Assembly: GCF_018333215.1 (NCBI RefSeq)
Contig: NZ_BORO01000014.1
Span: 1-64,000, forward strand
Direction: 5' to 3'
Length of the DNA: 64,000 bases
From: Oceanobacillus sp. J11TS1
GTDB taxonomy: Bacteria; Bacillota; Bacilli; Bacillales; Amphibacillaceae
The notes under the pieces: model-generated
Told to the model about the DNA's origin: nothing
Databases searched by the model: none
What the model saw: only the letters and a program-made list of their open reading frames with translations
Shown here: positions 16,923 through 25,772 of the stretch, in pieces
Layout of the letters: every line of letters begins with the position of its first letter
Position numbering within the stretch: position 1 is the stretch's first letter
Program-made: the position numbers and the translations under genes

Positions 16923-17660
16923 ATGACAAAATCAATTAAGCTAATCGCCTTGGATATGGATGGGACATTATTAAATCCAGAATTGGAGGTATCGAAACGT
17001 AACAAAGAGGCAATTCAAGAAGCTTTAAATCAAGGGATTCAAGTTGTTTTGAGTACGGGACGAGCTTTTTCCACCTGTTATCCCTATGCAAAAGAATTAA
17101 ATTTACAAACCTTCTTAATTACTGCCAATGGCGGTGAAATCTGGACAGTAGAAAAAGAATTACTCCGCCGACAGCTGCTTGCTACTGATGTCGTAGAGAA
17201 ACTTTATCAAATTACAGAAGAGATAGGAATCCGCAGATGGATGATTTCTACTGAAAAAGTATTTCAAGACGATGAATTCGTGAATGTAAAAGATCACCAA
17301 TGGTTAAAATTCGGATGTGCTTCAGAGGACCTGGATAAACTCAATGAGGTTAAAAGAAGATTAACCCAATTTGATGGACTGGAATTGACAAACTCCCTGC
17401 CGACAAATATTGAAATTAATCCAAAGGGAGTTAGTAAAGCAAATGCATTAGACTTTCTTTGTGAGCGTACTGGGATTTCGATGGAGGAAGTTATGGCAGT
17501 TGGCGATAGCTTAAATGATATAAAAATGATCCAGCAAGCTGGGGTTGGGGTTGCCATGGGCAATGCGCAAGATAAAATAAAAGAAGTAGCAAACACAGTG
17601 ACAGCTAGTAACTTAGAAGATGGCGTTGGTAAAGCAATTGAAAAGTTTGCATTGAAATAA
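16923..17660 (+). CDS. Cof-type HAD-superfamily sugar phosphatase
   Basis: About 245 residues. HAD motif I is LALDMDGTLL-like (IALDMDGTLL), motif II is VLSTGRA, motif III Lys lies in NPKGVSKANAL, and motif IV is VGDSLNDIKMI. A type-IIB cap lies between. Such enzymes dephosphorylate sugar phosphates or flavin/PLP-type metabolites; the substrate cannot be told. At this length it is slightly shorter than most Cof proteins. I favour the ATG at 16923 because GAGG lies nine bases ahead; an in-frame ATG at 16908 would add five residues. Confidence 0.82.
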   Translation: MTKSIKLIALDMDGTLLNPELEVSKRNKEAIQEALNQGIQVVLSTGRAFSTCYPYAKELNLQTFLITANGGEIWTVEKELLRRQLLATDVVEKLYQITEEIGIRRWMISTEKVFQDDEFVNVKDHQWLKFGCASEDLDKLNEVKRRLTQFDGLELTNSLPTNIEINPKGVSKANALDFLCERTGISMEEVMAVGDSLNDIKMIQQAGVGVAMGNAQDKIKEVANTVTASNLEDGVGKAIEKFALK

Positions 17661-17690
17661 CGATCTCACGGTCAAAAGATTATTCAAAAG

Positions 17691-17738
17691 AAAAGGAATC
17701 AGACAGAAGGAAAATAAACGCTGTTTGATTCCTTTTGT
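17691..17738 (+). terminator. intrinsic terminator
   Basis: AAAAGGAATCA-GACAG pairs with CTGTT-TGATTCCTTTT across a 14-base loop, just after the phosphatase gene. Confidence 0.75.
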
Positions 17739-17838
17739 TATTGTACAAAACGATTTCACTCCCGTTAGTTACTTCCTTGTAAAAGATCTTTCATTAATAT
17801 TTTCAAAGAAACTGCATAAAATAAAAAGAGGAAGCAAA

Positions 17839-17946
17839 ATGTATTCTGAAATACAGTATAGAAAAGAAAAAGAAGTACAAGCTATAGGATGGAACGAAAT
17901 AAATTGGAATAAGAATAGGTATACATACATGCTCTTTTTACGTTAA
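17839..17946 (+). CDS. possible small protein, 35 aa
   Basis: An ATG with GAGG seven bases upstream opens a 35-residue frame rich in Tyr, Lys, Asn and Trp. There is no recognisable family and the composition is close to what A+T-rich non-coding DNA gives. It is listed because of the ribosome binding site; it may well be spurious. Confidence 0.2.
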   Translation: MYSEIQYRKEKEVQAIGWNEINWNKNRYTYMLFLR

Positions 17947-18043
17947 AACCCATTATAAAAAAGAAAGAAAAGTCTTTATGCTCAGAAGTTTCACTCCTAC
18001 AGAAATTAGCGTATACTGTATAATTAGGAAGGGAGATGCTATA

Positions 18044-18226
18044 ATGTCTTTTTCTCGTGGACCAAAAGAGCCGGTACAAGAGGTTGAAACAAATGTATGG
18101 TCATGTACTAAAGAAGATTGTCAAGGATGGATGAGAGAATCATTTAGTTTTGAAGATGAACCGAAATGTCCTTTATGCCAATCTGAAATGGAAAAGGAAA
18201 TTCGCGTAATTCCTGAATTGAAGTAA
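18044..18226 (+). CDS. ydjO: YdjO-like small zinc-ribbon protein
   Basis: A 60-residue protein resembling the cold-inducible YdjO family of Bacillus. Four cysteines (WSCTKEDC and CPLC) form a likely zinc ribbon around the conserved CQGWMRESFSFEDEPKC segment. The ATG at 18044 has GGGAG eight bases upstream; the frame is open further upstream but without a start signal. A small hairpin with a T-run follows the stop. Confidence 0.75.
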   Translation: MSFSRGPKEPVQEVETNVWSCTKEDCQGWMRESFSFEDEPKCPLCQSEMEKEIRVIPELK

Positions 18227-18258
18227 ATAGTATCTCAATCATTTGCTCCTGAATGAGG

Positions 18259-18290
18259 CTTCTACATAAAAATGTAGGAGCTTTTTTCAA
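18259..18290 (+). terminator. intrinsic terminator after ydjO
   Basis: GCTTCTACAT and ATGTAGGAGC pair with one mismatch around AAAA, followed by TTTTTT. Confidence 0.7.
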
Positions 18291-18454
18291 TGCAGAGGAA
18301 ATGATAGAATGATTTCCATGTGAATAGCAATATATATAAAGAGATAATCCCAGCTTCGACCCCGAACTATAGAGCTAACACGATGCTTTATTTCCATTAT
18401 GTATTTTTGTACCGGGCAATGCCTAAAAGAATTAAAATTAAATAGTTCAAATTA

Positions 18455-18484
18455 TTGTAAAAGTAAAACAATATTTGCTATACT
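18455..18484 (+). promoter_or_regulatory. SigA-type promoter of the aldehyde dehydrogenase gene
   Basis: TTGTAA at 18455-18460, 18 bases, TATACT at 18479-18484. The gene begins 66 bases further on. Confidence 0.6.
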
Positions 18485-18517
18485 GTGGTTGCGAATAAAA
18501 TTTTCTTAACGCGGTTT

Positions 18518-18531
18518 TGCAAGCGTTTACA
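18518..18531. promoter_or_regulatory. cre site (CcpA)
   Basis: TGCAAGCGTTTACA matches the cre consensus at every defined position. It sits just after the presumed transcription start and immediately before the Shine-Dalgarno AAAGGAGGAGG, so CcpA bound here should block the gene when glucose is available. Confidence 0.78.
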
Positions 18532-18549
18532 AAAGGAGGAGGAATTAAC

Positions 18550-20070
18550 ATGAGATATGCTAATCCAAATACAGAAGGTGCTATTGTAAATTATGAGAAA
18601 CGCTATGATAATTTCATTGGGGGAAAATATCAACCGCCGATTAAAGGGAACTATTTTGAGAATACAACCCCAATTACGGGAGAAGTCTTTTGTGAAATTG
18701 CCCGTTCAACCCAAGAAGATGTAGAAGCAGCTGTCGATGCAGCGCACGCAGCTAAAGATGCATGGGGAAAAACATCTGTAGCAGAGCGCTCAGTTATTCT
18801 AAATCGTATTGCAGATCGTATGGAAGAAAATTTAGAGAAGTTAGCGGTAGCAGAAAGCTGGGAGAATGGGAAAGCTGTACGCGAGACATTAGCGGCGGAT
18901 ATTCCGCTAGCAATTGATCATTTCCGTTATTTTGCTGGGGTTATCCGTGCGCAGGAAGGGCATCTAAGTCAAATAGATAATGATACAGTTGCCTACCATT
19001 TTCATGAGCCATTAGGGGTTGTTGGTCAAATTATTCCTTGGAACTTCCCGATTTTAATGGCAACTTGGAAACTTGCTCCTGCATTAGCGGCAGGAAACTG
19101 TGTTGTACTCAAACCCGCTGAGCAAACTCCAGCATCGATTCATGTCCTCCTTGATTTAATTAAGGATTTACTGCCAGATGGTGTGGTAAACATTGTAAAT
19201 GGCTTTGGAGTAGAAGCTGGGAAGCCACTGGCGACAAATAGCCGTATTGCGAAAATTGCCTTCACCGGAGAGACGACAACTGGGCGTCTTATTATGCAAT
19301 ATGCATCTGAAAATATTATTCCAGTAACACTTGAATTAGGCGGGAAATCTCCGAATATTTTCTTTGAAGATGTTCTAGCTAAAGATGACCGTTTTGTAGA
19401 TAAGGCAGTTGAAGGAATGGTTATGTTTGCCTTGAACCAAGGGGAGGTTTGTACTTGCCCGTCTCGTGCTCTTGTCCATGAATCTATTTATGATCGTTTT
19501 ATGGAAAAAGCAATTGAACGCGTGAAACAAATTAAAATTGGTCACCCGCTCGATACAGAGACAATGATGGGAGCGCAGGCTTCTGAAGAACAACATGAGA
19601 AAATTAAATCTTATCTTGATATTGGTAAACAGGAAGGCGCGGAAGTTCTGGTTGGCGGAGATGTCAATCAGCTTGATAGAGAGCTGGCATCAGGATACTA
19701 TGTACAGCCAACAATCTTTAAAGGCGATAACAAAATGCGTATCTTCCAAGAAGAAATTTTTGGTCCTGTTTTATCCGTAACTACGTTTAAAGATGAGGAA
19801 GAGGCATTAGAAATTGCGAATGATACGCTTTATGGATTAGGTTCAGGGATTTGGACACGTGATATGAATACAGCATATCGTTTTGGGCGTGGTATTCAAG
19901 CTGGCCGTGTATGGACAAATTGCTATCACCAATACCCAGCCCATGCAGCATTTGGTGGATATAAAAAATCAGGAATTGGAAGAGAAAATCATTTAATGAT
20001 GTTGGATCATTATCAACAAACGAAGAATTTACTGGTGAGCTATAGTGACGGTCCAGCCGGATTATTTTAA
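18550..20070 (+). CDS. NAD(P)-dependent aldehyde dehydrogenase (AldB/AcoD type)
   Basis: A 506-residue enzyme that oxidises acetaldehyde or similar short aldehydes. Visible motifs: [14 protein letters not shown], the cofactor loop [11 protein letters not shown], the general base in ELGGKSPN, and the catalytic Cys in [11 protein letters not shown], which is the AldB/ExaC/AcoD version. It is full length for that group. The start at 18550 has AAAGGAGGAGG ahead; the frame extends to 18517 but would overlap the cre site. A DUF779 gene follows, a frequent partner of this aldehyde dehydrogenase class. Confidence 0.92.
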   Translation: MRYANPNTEGAIVNYEKRYDNFIGGKYQPPIKGNYFENTTPITGEVFCEIARSTQEDVEAAVDAAHAAKDAWGKTSVAERSVILNRIADRMEENLEKLAVAESWENGKAVRETLAADIPLAIDHFRYFAGVIRAQEGHLSQIDNDTVAYHFHEPLGVVGQIIPWNFPILMATWKLAPALAAGNCVVLKPAEQTPASIHVLLDLIKDLLPDGVVNIVNGFGVEAGKPLATNSRIAKIAFTGETTTGRLIMQYASENIIPVTLELGGKSPNIFFEDVLAKDDRFVDKAVEGMVMFALNQGEVCTCPSRALVHESIYDRFMEKAIERVKQIKIGHPLDTETMMGAQASEEQHEKIKSYLDIGKQEGAEVLVGGDVNQLDRELASGYYVQPTIFKGDNKMRIFQEEIFGPVLSVTTFKDEEEALEIANDTLYGLGSGIWTRDMNTAYRFGRGIQAGRVWTNCYHQYPAHAAFGGYKKSGIGRENHLMMLDHYQQTKNLLVSYSDGPAGLF

Positions 20071-20209
20071 AGATAAAGAGAGCTGAACGTTTAAAGCATG
20101 AAATTAAGTTCATTTTAAATTTCCTTATACAGGTAGTTAACGAATAGCAATGTAGGCGGGAGAGTAGTTATACTTTCCCTGCCTCACTCAAAGATTCACT
20201 AATATTATA

Positions 20210-20304
20210 AAGCAGTCCATATTAATGGAAGGGAGAACACCTCGTACCGTGATTTTCTGGGGTTGCGATTATTCTCCCTATCCAACACGGTTGGCTGCTT
20301 TTTG
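20210..20304 (+). terminator. nested hairpin with T-run between aldehyde dehydrogenase and DUF779 genes
   Basis: Outer arms AAGCAGTCCA and TGGCTGCTT pair with one bulge and are followed by TTTTTGC; inside, GGGAGAA (20231-20237) pairs with TTCTCCC (20272-20278). It may be a terminator for the first gene or an attenuator controlling the second. A separate hairpin (GGCGGGAGAGTA/TACTTTCCCTGCC) lies at 20154-20183. Confidence 0.5.
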
Positions 20305-20355
20305 CATCCGCATTAAAATTATCTTTATCTGTTGTTAAGTTAAGGAGGTTTTTCC

Positions 20356-20721
20356 ATGGTAAACCGAGTTGTCGCCACGCAAGAAGCTCAGGAATTGATG
20401 GGAAAGTTAAAAGATATTCATGGCCCGCTGATGTTTCATCAATCAGGAGGCTGTTGTGATGGGAGCTCGCCAATGTGCTATCCACTTGGGGAATTTAAAA
20501 CAGGTGATTCGGATGTTTTACTAGGTAATCTTCCAGGCAATATCCCATTTTATATTTCAAAGGATCAATACGCGTATTGGAAGCATACACAACTTATTAT
20601 TGATGTCGTCAACGGCCGCGGCGGGATGTTTTCTCTGGAAGGCCCAGAGGGTAAGCGATTTTTAACACGATCAAGAGTATTTTCAGATGAGGAAATAGAA
20701 AAATTGAAGTCCGCTTTATAA
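20356..20721 (+). CDS. DUF779 family protein
   Basis: A 121-residue protein. The conserved feature is QSGGCCDGSSPMCYP near residues 34-48, with three closely placed Cys that suggest metal binding or thiol chemistry. The family has no established function but is commonly encoded next to acetaldehyde dehydrogenases of the AcoD type, as here. Shine-Dalgarno AAGGAGG stands ahead of the ATG. Confidence 0.82.
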   Translation: MVNRVVATQEAQELMGKLKDIHGPLMFHQSGGCCDGSSPMCYPLGEFKTGDSDVLLGNLPGNIPFYISKDQYAYWKHTQLIIDVVNGRGGMFSLEGPEGKRFLTRSRVFSDEEIEKLKSAL

Positions 20722-20889
20722 AATAGCGATTAAATTTTTTGATAATTTAAATTTTAGCTTGAATTTTCCCGCTACATCGGATAAAATAAATTAACAGAAA
20801 ATTTAGATGTTCCTTTTTCATGGTGTAAATGTCCGTAACTTCCGCTTCCGAATAGACAGAAGATAAAATTATCTGCGTGGAGGTGATGG

Positions 20890-20961
20890 ATGCGAACACC
20901 CTGGTTTACAACTTTCATTTTATACGGGGGGTGGATAAAATGGTTACTGTTAAGATGTTAA
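20890..20961 (+). CDS. possible 23-aa Trp-rich leader peptide
   Basis: GGAGG at 20879-20883 is placed ideally for the ATG at 20890. The 23-codon frame begins MRTPWFTTFILYGGW, has three Trp in total, and ends in a hydrophobic stretch. Its stop lies 22 bases inside the next gene, in another frame, so the two could be translationally coupled. It could be a small membrane peptide or a leader, or chance. Confidence 0.35.
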   Translation: MRTPWFTTFILYGGWIKWLLLRC

Positions 20962-21395
20962 AGCCTTATTATGTAAAGACGGAAGAAAAGTATATTCGGA
21001 TTATTTTGGCGTACCAGTACTTCTCAATCATTATTAATAAGAAAGTATATCAATTTATCCCTGTTAAATCGACGGAAGTCCGCTTAAACAGAAAGTCCAA
21101 ACAAATTGAAAATGTAGAAGACGTCTTTGCATTTCAAAATGGAAAAGAGGTATTAACGATTTCCATGTCACAATTGATTTCCATTCCCGAATTCTTAAAA
21201 ATGCTTCATCGGATTGCGGAATCCTATTATTTGCCAGAGGATACAGAAACAATTTCTGAGCAGCAACAAGCATTCAATCAATTGATTAACGGACTAGAAT
21301 ACGAAAATCTTAGACGATTAATTGATATGGCTATTGATCACGGGGATAAAGAGAAGTTTTTAGAGTTAACAAATATATTGAAAAGTAAGCGATAA
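20940..21395 (+). CDS. IDEAL-domain protein
   Basis: A 151-residue cytoplasmic protein. The last 30 residues (ENLRRLIDMAIDHGDKEKFLELTNIL) form an IDEAL domain, found in Firmicutes proteins such as YpiB and thought to mediate protein contacts. The N-terminal 90 residues are a beta-rich region I cannot assign. The ATG at 20940 has a GGGGGGTGG ribosome binding site; the frame can be extended to 20877, but that portion overlaps a better-supported small frame. Function unknown. Confidence 0.75.
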   Translation: MVTVKMLKPYYVKTEEKYIRIILAYQYFSIIINKKVYQFIPVKSTEVRLNRKSKQIENVEDVFAFQNGKEVLTISMSQLISIPEFLKMLHRIAESYYLPEDTETISEQQQAFNQLINGLEYENLRRLIDMAIDHGDKEKFLELTNILKSKR

Positions 21396-21480
21396 GGTGA
21401 TCCTATAAAATATCAGCTGTTTGGCAGAACCTGCTAGATGGCTTTTTTGCTTGTTAGGAAATTATAAAATTTTGTTGGGT

Positions 21481-21609
21481 GGAGCGCATTCCCTTGATTT
21501 GGAGCGGCTCCTGGCTTGTATGGAGCGAATTCCTCTGATTTGGAGCGGATTTCGGCTTGGGTGGAGCGAATTCCTCTGATTTGGAGCGGCTCCCGGCTTG
21601 TATGGAGCG
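21481..21609 (+). repeat. GGAGCG periodic array 2 (41-bp period)
   Basis: GGAGCG starts at 21481, 21501, 21522, 21542, 21563, 21583 and 21604: alternating 20- and 21-bp steps. The half-units alternate between an aattcctctgattt-type and a ctcctggcttgtat-type spacer. The array lies downstream of the IDEAL gene and in the same orientation, before the terminator shared with the convergent pbp gene. Confidence 0.9.
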
Positions 21610-21632
21610 CTTTTGTTCCTTTCTGTGTGATT

Positions 21633-21676
21633 AAAAAACGGGTTTGAACATTAATCTATGCTCAAACCCGTTTTTG
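21633..21676. terminator. bidirectional intrinsic terminator
   Basis: AAAAACGGGTTTGA ... TCAAACCCGTTTTT forms a stem with an A-run on one side and a T-run on the other, between convergent genes. Confidence 0.85.
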
Positions 21677-21691
21677 GCTGTTAAGAAACTT

Positions 21692-23683
21692 CTATTTTAT
21701 ATCCATTAAGATCTTTGTTGCTTTTTCTACCGCAGAACTGCGATCATGATTTTTAGTGCCTTCTACCATAAGGGAAATAATGACATCTTGATCATCCGTT
21801 GGATAGCCGACGAACCAGCTGTTTTCATCTCCGCTATCTTCATTTGTTAATTTTAGCTCTGCCGTTCCTGTTTTACCGGAGATAGGAAAATCAGCTTCTT
21901 GAGCAGCTTTACCAGTTCCTTCTGTGATGACTTTGCGCAGGGACTCTTGAATTTCACCTGCTTGCTCTTTTGTAACTAAACCTTCTTTCCAGACTTGTCC
22001 TTTATCTTCATCTGTTAGCAATATTGGTTGAATCATGTCCCCATCATTTAGAAAGGCTGAATAACTAGCAGCAAGATGCAATGCGCTCATTTCAATTTCA
22101 CCTTGCCCATAACTGGTATGTGCAAGTAAAGTACCATCTTCTAAGTTATCTGAGTTAGAGATGTGAGAATCTGAAATTGGATAGGTATATGGAAATTCTT
22201 CTCCAATTCCAAATGAATGCAATCCATCAACAAATGCATCTCCGCCCATTTCAACAGCTTTCATTGCAAAATAAATATTATCCGAACGAATTAATGCGTC
22301 ATCTAAATCAACTGGTCCATTGGAGGTTGATACGCGTGTTACTTTATACTCTTCCCAACGCTTTCCTTCGATTTCAATACCTTCATCATATACAATCGTT
22401 CCATTCTTCAGTCCGATTGCTCCTGTGATCGGTTTGATAACAGATCCTGGCGCAAAAGTGGAAGAGAAACGATTAAGAAGTGGTTGCAGTTCATCTTCTT
22501 CCATATCGCTCCAGAGGTTTGATGATGTTCCATAAAGAATATCATTTGGATCAAAAGATGGGCTACTTACTAAAGCTAGTGTCTCTCCGGTTTTTGGATC
22601 AATGACTGTTGCGTTACCCGGATCCCCATCAAACCCTTGGAAAACTTTATCTTGAATATTAATATCGATAGTTACAGTAATATTTTGTCCGTCCTCTGCT
22701 TCTTTTTCAGCCAGAACGATATTTTCTCCATCTTCTTTTGTTACTTGAATTGTCGCACCTTTTTTACCGCGGAGCTCTTCTTCAAACAAGCTTTCTAACC
22801 CACGTGCCCCGATTTTGTCAGATGCTGTGTATTCTGTTGAATCAAGTTCCTCTAAATCCTCTGCATTCACTGTACGAAGATATCCTACCAGATGGGCAGC
22901 AATTTCTCCCTCTGGATAAATCCTCCCACTTACTTCACGGTAAGAGACGCCTTCTATGGCATTTAATTGTTGTACTGTATCTGCGTTGTCTGGATGGATC
23001 GTCTTGAGTGGAACAAATAAATTATCTTCTACCCATTCCGCTTCTAGACTAGCATTAACAGAGTCTACTGACATTCCAAGTAAACGGGCGATTTCCTCAC
23101 GTTTCGCTTCACTCTCTCCTAATTCACTAGGAATCACACCAAATTCATAAACGGTATCATTAATTGCAAGCGGCATTTGGTTTTTATCTAGGATTTCTCC
23201 CCTTACAGGCTGGTTGGTAGAAATTTGAATTTCTCCGCCATCAGCTAGTTCAGGGAATATAAAACCAGCATCCCAATTAATTCCCCAGGTATCTTTTTCA
23301 TCTTCTTTTTCAATTAAAGTGAGTGTTGCTTCATAATCAAATGAAATTTCACCAGCCATGGTATTCATACTTACGGAGAAGGGGATAGTTGCTACTCCTT
23401 CATCATAGGCCTTGGCTATTTCTTCATCTTCTAATTCTTGTATATTCATTTCAATATCGGAAGCAGAAATATCAGCGTATAATTTTTCTAAGCGTAAGGA
23501 AGAATCTTCTTCACTATATTTATCTTTAGCCTCTGGAGAGAATAAATTGTACATCGATTCATAGTCGCTTTCTGCTAATGCTTCTGCATATTGATTTAAC
23601 GTATCATTCGGGTTGGCTTGTTCTTTGGAGCACCCAGCTAACAGGGCAATAAAAAGAATAAGCCATAAGCTTTTTTTCCACAT
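21692..23683 (-). CDS. pbpC: penicillin-binding protein 3-like transpeptidase (MecA_N type)
   Basis: A 663-residue class B PBP that cross-links peptidoglycan outside the membrane. The lipobox LLAGC ends at Cys18; an NTF2-like MecA_N domain lies at about 25-145, the PBP dimer domain at about 155-320, and the transpeptidase domain after 345 with S414-V-I-K, S467-D-N and K604-T-G. Architecture matches B. subtilis PbpC and staphylococcal PBP2a; PBPs of this build often have low beta-lactam affinity. The ATG at 23683 follows GGGGGTC; the frame is open further upstream without start signals. Confidence 0.88.
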   Translation of the reverse strand: MWKKSLWLILFIALLAGCSKEQANPNDTLNQYAEALAESDYESMYNLFSPEAKDKYSEEDSSLRLEKLYADISASDIEMNIQELEDEEIAKAYDEGVATIPFSVSMNTMAGEISFDYEATLTLIEKEDEKDTWGINWDAGFIFPELADGGEIQISTNQPVRGEILDKNQMPLAINDTVYEFGVIPSELGESEAKREEIARLLGMSVDSVNASLEAEWVEDNLFVPLKTIHPDNADTVQQLNAIEGVSYREVSGRIYPEGEIAAHLVGYLRTVNAEDLEELDSTEYTASDKIGARGLESLFEEELRGKKGATIQVTKEDGENIVLAEKEAEDGQNITVTIDINIQDKVFQGFDGDPGNATVIDPKTGETLALVSSPSFDPNDILYGTSSNLWSDMEEDELQPLLNRFSSTFAPGSVIKPITGAIGLKNGTIVYDEGIEIEGKRWEEYKVTRVSTSNGPVDLDDALIRSDNIYFAMKAVEMGGDAFVDGLHSFGIGEEFPYTYPISDSHISNSDNLEDGTLLAHTSYGQGEIEMSALHLAASYSAFLNDGDMIQPILLTDEDKGQVWKEGLVTKEQAGEIQESLRKVITEGTGKAAQEADFPISGKTGTAELKLTNEDSGDENSWFVGYPTDDQDVIISLMVEGTKNHDRSSAVEKATKILMDIK

Positions 23684-23833
23684 TTTTTGACCCCCAATAA
23701 ATATTATCTGCCTGCGTAAAATTATAACATGTTCCAAAAACTGTAAGGAAAACTGGATAGTAAGTAATAGAACTTTTAAAATATATTTATCTCGTCGGTA
23801 AAACGCTTTTGAAAAAGTTCCTCTAATTGTGTG

Positions 23834-23870
23834 AAAAAACGCCACGCTGTATATGCCAGGTGACGTTTTG
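23834..23870 (-). terminator. intrinsic terminator of the LCP gene
   Basis: On the minus strand AAAACGTCACC pairs with GCGTGGCGTTTT (one mismatch) and ends in TTTTTTC, after the LCP gene and before the pbp gene. Confidence 0.7.
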
Positions 23871-23957
23871 TTTTCAAGTCAGGAAAGTAGCTGACCATTT
23901 TTCTGAAGCTGGCTTATGCCTATTTTTTATCCAAGATTCTTCAGTAATGCAATTTAA

Positions 23958-24923
23958 TTATTTCTGTTCCATATGCTCTGTAATGGTTGACTGGATACGG
24001 TTGATTTCCTCATCGGGTACAACATAGTACCAAACTCCGTTAATTGTTTGACCGTCCCCTGAGATTTCCATTGTTTCTACATTTTTTCTTGTTCCACTAT
24101 AATCCGTGAATAGTGTTTGTAATCGATTCATATCTAAATCTGTTTGTACATTATTTCCTAAAATATCTAGGATGTTACCAGCTTTAGTAATGCTTGAGAA
24201 ACTAGCTGCTTCATTCATTGCAGCAACAATTACTTCGCGCTGACGTTCGTTCCTTCCCATGTCACCGCGGCTATCTTGTTTTCTCATACGGATATAAGAA
24301 AGAGCTTCTTCGCCGTTTAAGTTAATGTTACCTTCATTAAATGTATGGCCATCTTGAGAAAATGCTGTGCTGTTTTGAACGGTAACACCGCCTAAAGCGT
24401 CAATACCTTGTTGGAATCCTTCCATATTCACACGTACATAGGAGTGAATCGGCAAGTTAAATGTATTTTCTACGGTCTCAATAGCTAACTCCGTACCGCC
24501 GCCAGGTTGAGCAGCTTCCCCGAAAGCATAGGCGTGGTTAATTTTATCCATACCTCGGTTCGGGATATTTACGTAAGTATCTCGAGGAATACTTAACATA
24601 ACCATGGAGTCCGTTCTTGAATTTAAGGACAGCAGAATCATCGTATCAGATCGGCCGACATCTCCGTCACGTTCGTCAACACCAAGTAATAAGATGTTAA
24701 CAGCATCGGAATCTTTATACAGACGATTGATTTCTTCCTGACGTTCAGGATTATTATCTCGTTCCAGTGGACTGTGCATCGTTTCTACGACTTTACCGAT
24801 TTGGTTCCAAACGAAGAAAGCTCCGCCTCCAATAACCAATATTAAAAATAGAATTATTCCACCAACAATAAATGGCCATCTTTTTTTCTTTTTACGGTTT
24901 TTATTATCTATTCTAGACACCAA
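23958..24923 (-). CDS. LytR-CpsA-Psr family cell wall polymer ligase
   Basis: A 321-residue protein with a basic cytoplasmic tail, one membrane helix (about 18-40) and an extracellular LCP domain. Conserved phosphopolyprenol-binding residues are visible in LLGVDERDG, GRSDTMIL, SIPRDTYVNIP and YIRMRKQDSRGDMGR. LCP enzymes attach teichoic acid or other polymers to peptidoglycan. B. subtilis has three (TagT, TagU, TagV); one lies near yvyE and degS, as here, but I cannot tell which this corresponds to. TTG start with GAGGAG upstream. Confidence 0.87.
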   Translation of the reverse strand: MVSRIDNKNRKKKKRWPFIVGGIILFLILVIGGGAFFVWNQIGKVVETMHSPLERDNNPERQEEINRLYKDSDAVNILLLGVDERDGDVGRSDTMILLSLNSRTDSMVMLSIPRDTYVNIPNRGMDKINHAYAFGEAAQPGGGTELAIETVENTFNLPIHSYVRVNMEGFQQGIDALGGVTVQNSTAFSQDGHTFNEGNINLNGEEALSYIRMRKQDSRGDMGRNERQREVIVAAMNEAASFSSITKAGNILDILGNNVQTDLDMNRLQTLFTDYSGTRKNVETMEISGDGQTINGVWYYVVPDEEINRIQSTITEHMEQK

Positions 24924-25466
24924 AATTTTCTCCTCTATTCTTCTTTAATTTCAACAAATTTTTACTAATTGTCAGGAAAAATAAATCTGTAATAGATTAT
25001 ATCGAAATTTAGGTTAATAGTCTATGCTTTAGAATAATTTTGCATGCTAATGATGAAGATGATGGAGTTATTAATAGAAAAATCTACAATGATACGCAGT
25101 AGGATTGCATCAGGGAAACCTCCGTAATTTTCCCACAGAATGGAGTTAGAGTGAAGAGATCATTATATCTGTTTCATTTATTATTGAAATTTGTCGAACA
25201 CTAGAGATTTCGATGACGCATTCACTGGTTGAAGAAATAATCAAAAACAAAATACGGTTTTAATTATATCTAATAGCTATCAATCTATAAAATAGATAGA
25301 AGTTTATCAGACTGAAATAAAAAAATTATCAAAAAAAGTAGACAACGGTTGTGATTTTATATAGAATAACGTTTAGTGAGAAAATTTATCTAGGAAAACA
25401 ACATTCGACATTTACGTTTTGATGTAAACGTTCTTATTACAAAAATTATTCAAAGGCGGTAGACGA
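24924..25466. other. intergenic region with no recognised gene
   Basis: About 540 A+T-rich bases between the divergent LCP gene and the small gene at 25467. The minus-strand promoter for the LCP gene must lie near 24950-25020 but no clear pair stands out. A weak inverted repeat (TTTAC...GTAAA) lies near 25410-25430. I see nothing else. Confidence 0.4.
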
Positions 25467-25622
25467 ATGGTTGAGGAGCAAAAGCAGTATCAAAAAATCT
25501 TGAAAAGAGTTATTCATGATACGGAGAACCAAAAAATTAATTCAATGGATGAAATAATTCAATTACTTATTAAAGAGTTGTCGTCAAACACGGATGTAAA
25601 GAAGTCCATTAAATCGTTTTAA
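25467..25622 (+). CDS. small hypothetical protein, 51 aa
   Basis: A 51-residue frame beginning MVEEQKQYQKILKRVI. It is charged and predicted largely helical (NSMDEIIQLLIKELSS), and is followed at once by a strong terminator, as expected of a real short transcription unit. The ribosome binding site (AAGGCGG) is moderate. I do not recognise the family; it is not DegQ or Sda by sequence. It could be a small regulatory protein. Confidence 0.5.
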   Translation: MVEEQKQYQKILKRVIHDTENQKINSMDEIIQLLIKELSSNTDVKKSIKSF

Positions 25623-25627
25623 TTTAA

Positions 25628-25668
25628 AAAGCTCTGTTAGATTGTTTATTCATCTAACAGAGCTTTCG
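25628..25668. terminator. intrinsic terminator
   Basis: AAAGCTCTGTTAGAT and ATCTAACAGAGCTTT form a perfect 15-bp stem. It can serve the small plus-strand gene and possibly the minus-strand yvyE gene. Confidence 0.82.
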
Positions 25669-25772
25669 TTTGTACAAGATCCAATTTACAAGTACAAAGG
25701 TAAAAGGGACCGCTCTGTGTTCATTCGATTCAGAAATAGATTCCGCTAACTGTTCTTATCAAATCATATATA

